NCBI RefSeq assembly: GCF_011386835.1
Contig: NC_088804.1
Location: 38,613,549 to 38,677,548 of the forward strand
Length of the DNA stretch: 64,000 nt
Source: Chrysemys picta bellii
Lineage: Eukaryota > Chordata > Testudines > Emydidae
Direction of reading: 5' to 3'
Part shown: piece by piece, positions 61,370 to 64,000 of the stretch
Layout of the letters: each line of letters starts with the position of its first letter
Position numbering within the stretch: position 1 is the first letter of the stretch
Position numbers and translations under genes: made by a program
The notes under the pieces: generated by a model
Seen by the model: only the letters and a program-made list of their open reading frames with translations
Told to the model about the DNA's origin: nothing
The model's database searches: none

Positions 61370-61660
61370 TCAGGCCTTGCTCAGCCCGCTCAGGGTCGGG
61401 GCCCGGTGTGCCAAGACCCAGTGGCGCACGGCCGCAAAGGTGATGCTGATTAGCAGGGAGGGCAGCAGAGCACAGGCCCCCAGGCTGCAAAGGAGAGAGA
61501 TGGCTCTGGAGTCCTGCAGCCGGCTGGAAACATGGCGCAAGCTGCCCAGGAGGGGAGATTGGCCCCTAACGTAAAACATCTGGCGCAGGGGCAGCTCTGT
61601 TCCCCTGGGGGCTGGAGGGGGCGGAGCAGGAGGCAAGGGACTGGGGGGGGGCGGTTCCAT
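61370..61660 (-). CDS. Candidate small single-pass membrane protein, divergent from GINS2
   Basis: The 96-codon frame starts at an ATG in strong context (G at -3 and +4) and ends TGA. I do not recognise the family. Residues 1-20 are almost all Pro, Ala and Ser. Residues 28-51 are MFYVRGQSPLLGSLRHVSSR plus LQDS. The next 26 or so (AISLLCSLGACALLPSLLIS, ITFAAV) form one long hydrophobic segment, followed by the basic RHWVLAHRAP and a short tail. Codon choice favours CTG, ATC, AGC, GCC and GTG, as in real vertebrate genes. The start is about 520 bp from the GINS2 ATG, facing away, so both could use one promoter. It may still be chance in a GC-rich block. An acceptor-like ccccctgcgccag lies just before the internal Met28. 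Confidence 0.35.
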   Translation of the reverse strand: MEPPPPSPLPPAPPPPAPRGTELPLRQMFYVRGQSPLLGSLRHVSSRLQDSRAISLLCSLGACALLPSLLISITFAAVRHWVLAHRAPTLSGLSKA

Positions 61661-61879
61661 CCCGGGACTCCAGGTCCTGAGGGGAATCCCCCACGGGAAG
61701 GCGCGGCGCGGGGTCTATGACACACGGCAGGGCGGACTCAGCCAGGCCCGAAGACTGCAGCGGGCCTGAGTCGCTGCCCCTGCACAGGCCGGCGGCATCC
61801 CGCGGAGAGCGCTGCTTGGCGGGGAACCTCCTCCCTCCAGGGGCCGTTCTCCCGCCACAGCCGGAGGACCTGCGCTCAA

Positions 61880-62180
61880 GAGCGTTCTGATTGGCTGGAA
61901 ATAAGTCTAGCCGCTCAGCCAATCGCGTAGCACGGTGTATGTGACTAAGCCAATCAGAGAGAGACTATGAGTTCACAAGCCAATCAGAGCCTCTCGGCTA
62001 ACCCGAGACCGGGAAAACGCAGCAAGCGGCGCGCGCCGCTAAATACGGGCAGCGTCCGGCGAAGGTATGTGGTGGGGCGGGGTCTATCTTCCTCCCAGCC
62101 AATGGCAAAGGGCGGAGGCCGGCGCGCGCGTGCTGCGAGTTCCAGTTCCGGCGGGTTGGCGGCGGCGCCCCCTCAGGGCC
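61880..62180 (+). promoter_or_regulatory. GINS2 promoter with a CCAAT-box array
   Basis: CCAAT boxes (NF-Y sites) are at 61890-61894 (inverted, ATTGG), 61919-61923, 61950-61954, 61980-61984 and 62099-62103. The first four are 29, 31 and 30 bp apart, the spacing known for cell-cycle promoters. CpG content is high, and E2F-like GC motifs such as 'ttccggcgggttggcgg' lie near 62143-62160. No TATA box is evident. Confidence 0.75.
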
Positions 62181-62270
62181 ATGGATCCCGCCGAGGCCGA
62201 GTTCCTGGCCGAGAAGGAGCTGGTGACCGTCATCCCCAACTTCAGCCTGGACCGGATCTACCTCATCGGG
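62181..62270 (+). CDS. GINS2: GINS2 coding exon 1
   Basis: Thirty codons run from [15 protein letters not shown] to RIYLIG. The ATG is in good context (gggccATGG) at the expected distance from the CCAAT promoter. The donor is GTGCGG, weak at +3 to +6 (CGG-type). Confidence 0.95.
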
Positions 62271-63260
62271 GTGCGGGGCGCGGGGGTTGAGGGGCCGGAC
62301 CGGCGCGTGTTTGGGAGGGGAGCGAGGGGCTGGGCTCGAGGGCGGGGTGCAGGCAAGTGGGCCTGGGTGGGGGCTGGGCTCTGCGGTGTCTTAGGCTGAG
62401 GGGCGGGAATGGCGCATGTGGGGGGGGGGCGCAGTGGCCTAACGTAGGGAAGCAGCGTGTGGCGATGGGCTGGCCCGGGGCTCGGCTGCGGGGAGGGGAT
62501 TGGTGGGGACGGCTGTGTGGCCGACGGCCTTGCCCCACTGGCCGGGGTCGGAGAGCCATTCGGGGCTGACCCGCTCCGCAGTGGGGCTACTGGCATCCCA
62601 GGGGGGCTGGGATAACAAAGCCCCTAGTGGAGCAACAGCAAGTGCCCAGTTGTGAACGTTGCATTCTCCCCCCCCCCCCCCATGGCTCTTCCTAACCTCC
62701 ACATCCCCTTTGGCTAACTGCCTATTAGCCCAGATCCCCCCTGCAGCGTCAGTGGATACAAGAATCACCTGCGCTTACTGCCCTGCACTAGCTGTTCTGC
62801 TATTAAAACCTCTCCCATAGTCCACCCACTGCCAAGTGGCTACATCCCAGGGATGGGAGAAGTAATTTTCATCTCTAGCTTATGAAAACCTTTAGGATAG
62901 AAAGTGCCATCAAAATGTAAGTAGTTACTGCTAAGGGATGAGAGAACTGTGCTGGGATCTGGGACCAAGGGGAAGGGTGATATCAGTTGGCATGGGGTGG
63001 CTTCCCTAAATCTACAGGAAACTGTTGATCCTTTAGCAATGTGTGAGGCTGATGAGGGAAAACTGGATTTTCAAAGAAGTGTCACAATTTTCCATGACCT
63101 GTTACTTATACTTTCCTTATTTTCATACTGAATTTCATTTTCCAGGGGGATTTGGGTCCCTTTAATCCGGGCTTGCCTGTGGAAGTGCCTCTTTGGCTAG
63201 CTGTTAACCTAAAACAGAGACAGAAGTGTCGGCTAATACCTCCTGAATGGATGGATGCTG
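62181..63260 (+). CDS. GINS2: GINS2 (PSF2), DNA replication complex GINS subunit, 5' part
   Basis: Exon 1 (62181-62270) and exon 2 (63146-63260) encode residues 1-68 plus one base; the remaining exons lie beyond the window. The protein starts [30 protein letters not shown], then [20 protein letters not shown] and [18 protein letters not shown], matching the conserved N-terminal B domain of vertebrate PSF2 (mammalian proteins are about 185 residues). GINS2 with GINS1, 3 and 4 forms the GINS tetramer. GINS joins MCM2-7 and CDC45 in the CMG replicative helicase in the nucleus. Exon 1 ends GGG|GTGCGG (phase 0), a non-consensus GT donor. Exon 2 follows tttccag and ends GCTG|GTAAGG in phase 1. Identification is near certain. 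Confidence 0.96.
62271..63145 (+). other. GINS2 intron 1
   Basis: The first 300 bases continue the CpG island; a C run lies at 62668-62681. No other feature is seen. Confidence 0.7.
63146..63260 (+). CDS. GINS2: GINS2 coding exon 2
   Basis: The 115-nt exon encodes [20 protein letters not shown] and [18 protein letters not shown] plus one base, between aattTcattttccag and GTAAGG. The frame continues in exon 3 outside the window. Confidence 0.95.
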
Positions 63261-63452
63261 GTAAGGAGAACAGTAGCCTACAGGTTAGGTATGGACTTAG
63301 CCAGGCTGCAGGGCTAGTGGAGAGTCCTGAAATACAGGAATTGGACCTTTGCACTTTTCCCAAGGAAAAGTTGCAGGGATAAATGGAATTGTGGGAGCAA
63401 TCGTTGCCTAATGCAGTGCTGCTGACATTTTCAAGACCTAGCATGATTTTAG

Positions 63453-63650
63453 ACAGACAAGGTGGGTGAGGTAATGTCTTTTGTTGGATTGACTTCTGTT
63501 GCTCCAAGAGACAAACCTTCAAGCTTACACAGAGCTGTTCTTCAGGTCTTGTCTCTTTCACCAACAGAAGTTGGATCAGTAAAAAATATTACCTCACCCA
63601 CCTGTCTCTCTAATATTCTGAGACCAACATGACTATGACAATGCTGCAAA
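63453..63650. mobile_element. Penelope-like fold-back element with 15-bp TSD (198 bp)
   Basis: The left arm (agacaaggtgggtgaggtaa and following) and the right arm (attacctcacccacctgtct) are imperfect inverse copies of about 60 bp. A unique end follows ('gagaccaacatgactatgac', 'aatgctgcaaa'). Flanks CTAGCATGATTTTAG (63438-63452) and CTAGCGTGATCTTAG (63651-63665) match at 13 of 15. The termini equal those of the element with endonuclease remnant at 1639-2450. Confidence 0.75.
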
Positions 63651-63749
63651 CTAGCGTGATCTTAGCATATCATCATTGTAATTTTTAATCTGTGCAGTTA
63701 GAATATATTCTTATTCTGATACATAAAATTGGTTTAAAATACTGCATCC

Positions 63750-63890
63750 CAGTTCTGCCACTGCTTTCAGTGTGATCTTCAGCTGGCCACTTCACTGTTC
63801 TTGGCTTTATTTGGCCACTTGTAAAATGAGAATCATACTTGCCTACCTCAGTGGTGAGATTTGTTTGTAATAAAAATGCAGAGTATTGTT
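63750..63890 (+). mobile_element. SINE body fragment in GINS2 intron 2
   Basis: 'tcccagttctgccactgctt', 'cacttgtaaaatgagaatca' and 'tacttgcctacctcagtggt' are SINE body blocks. Confidence 0.5.
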
Positions 63891-64000
63891 ATAATCAAAG
63901 AGGGGGGGGGTCTGCTGCCTTTTAGCACCTCTCTTTTCTAGCTTTATCTCTAGGGAAGAGGGGCCTTTGGAGAGCATACAGAAGTTCTGATCTCCTCATT

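Overview
This is vertebrate nuclear DNA, most likely from a turtle (inference). The genes are intron-split orthologs of human 16q24.1 genes. The filler between them is the repeat mix expected of Testudines: CR1 LINEs, tRNA-derived SINEs of the turtle type, short Penelope-like fold-back elements, and non-autonomous hAT, Tc1/mariner and Harbinger-like elements. No prokaryotic genes, rRNA, tRNA genes or CRISPR arrays are seen.

Layout. (1) 1-530 is a CpG-rich promoter, probably shared with COX4I1 lying off the left edge on the minus strand. (2) 535-14614 (+) is a complete five-exon EMC8 gene of 210 codons with all splice sites readable, followed by its 3'UTR and a poly(A) signal near 15.9 kb. (3) About 16-25.5 kb is repeat-bearing intergenic DNA. 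(4) 25.5-26.2 kb is a second CpG island with a noncoding first exon ending at 26011. It leads to a small exon at 33235-33340 encoding MGLKLSCLKG, the start of the C16orf74 homolog. The remaining coding exon(s) were not found. A 500-N assembly gap inside a GC-rich minisatellite (46617-47865) is one possible hiding place, and a strong poly(A) site lies at 49615. (5) 49.6-61 kb is intergenic, with CR1, Tigger-like and hAT elements. (6) 61.37-61.66 kb (-) holds a candidate small single-pass membrane protein, divergent from GINS2. (7) 61.88-62.18 kb is a promoter with four CCAAT boxes about 30 bp apart plus a fifth. (8) 62181 to the right edge (+) is GINS2 exons 1 and 2; the rest of the gene is outside the window.

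The order COX4I1(?)-EMC8-C16orf74-GINS2 matches the mammalian order, so this is conserved housekeeping synteny. EMC8 acts in ER membrane-protein insertion, C16orf74 is a small putatively lipid-anchored calcineurin-binding protein, and GINS2 is part of the replicative helicase.

The most unusual material is structural. There are perfect or near-perfect fold-back elements with intact target duplications, an 18-unit two-length minisatellite that stops at the assembly gap, and the GINS2 upstream region. I did not find a new multi-gene system and do not claim one.
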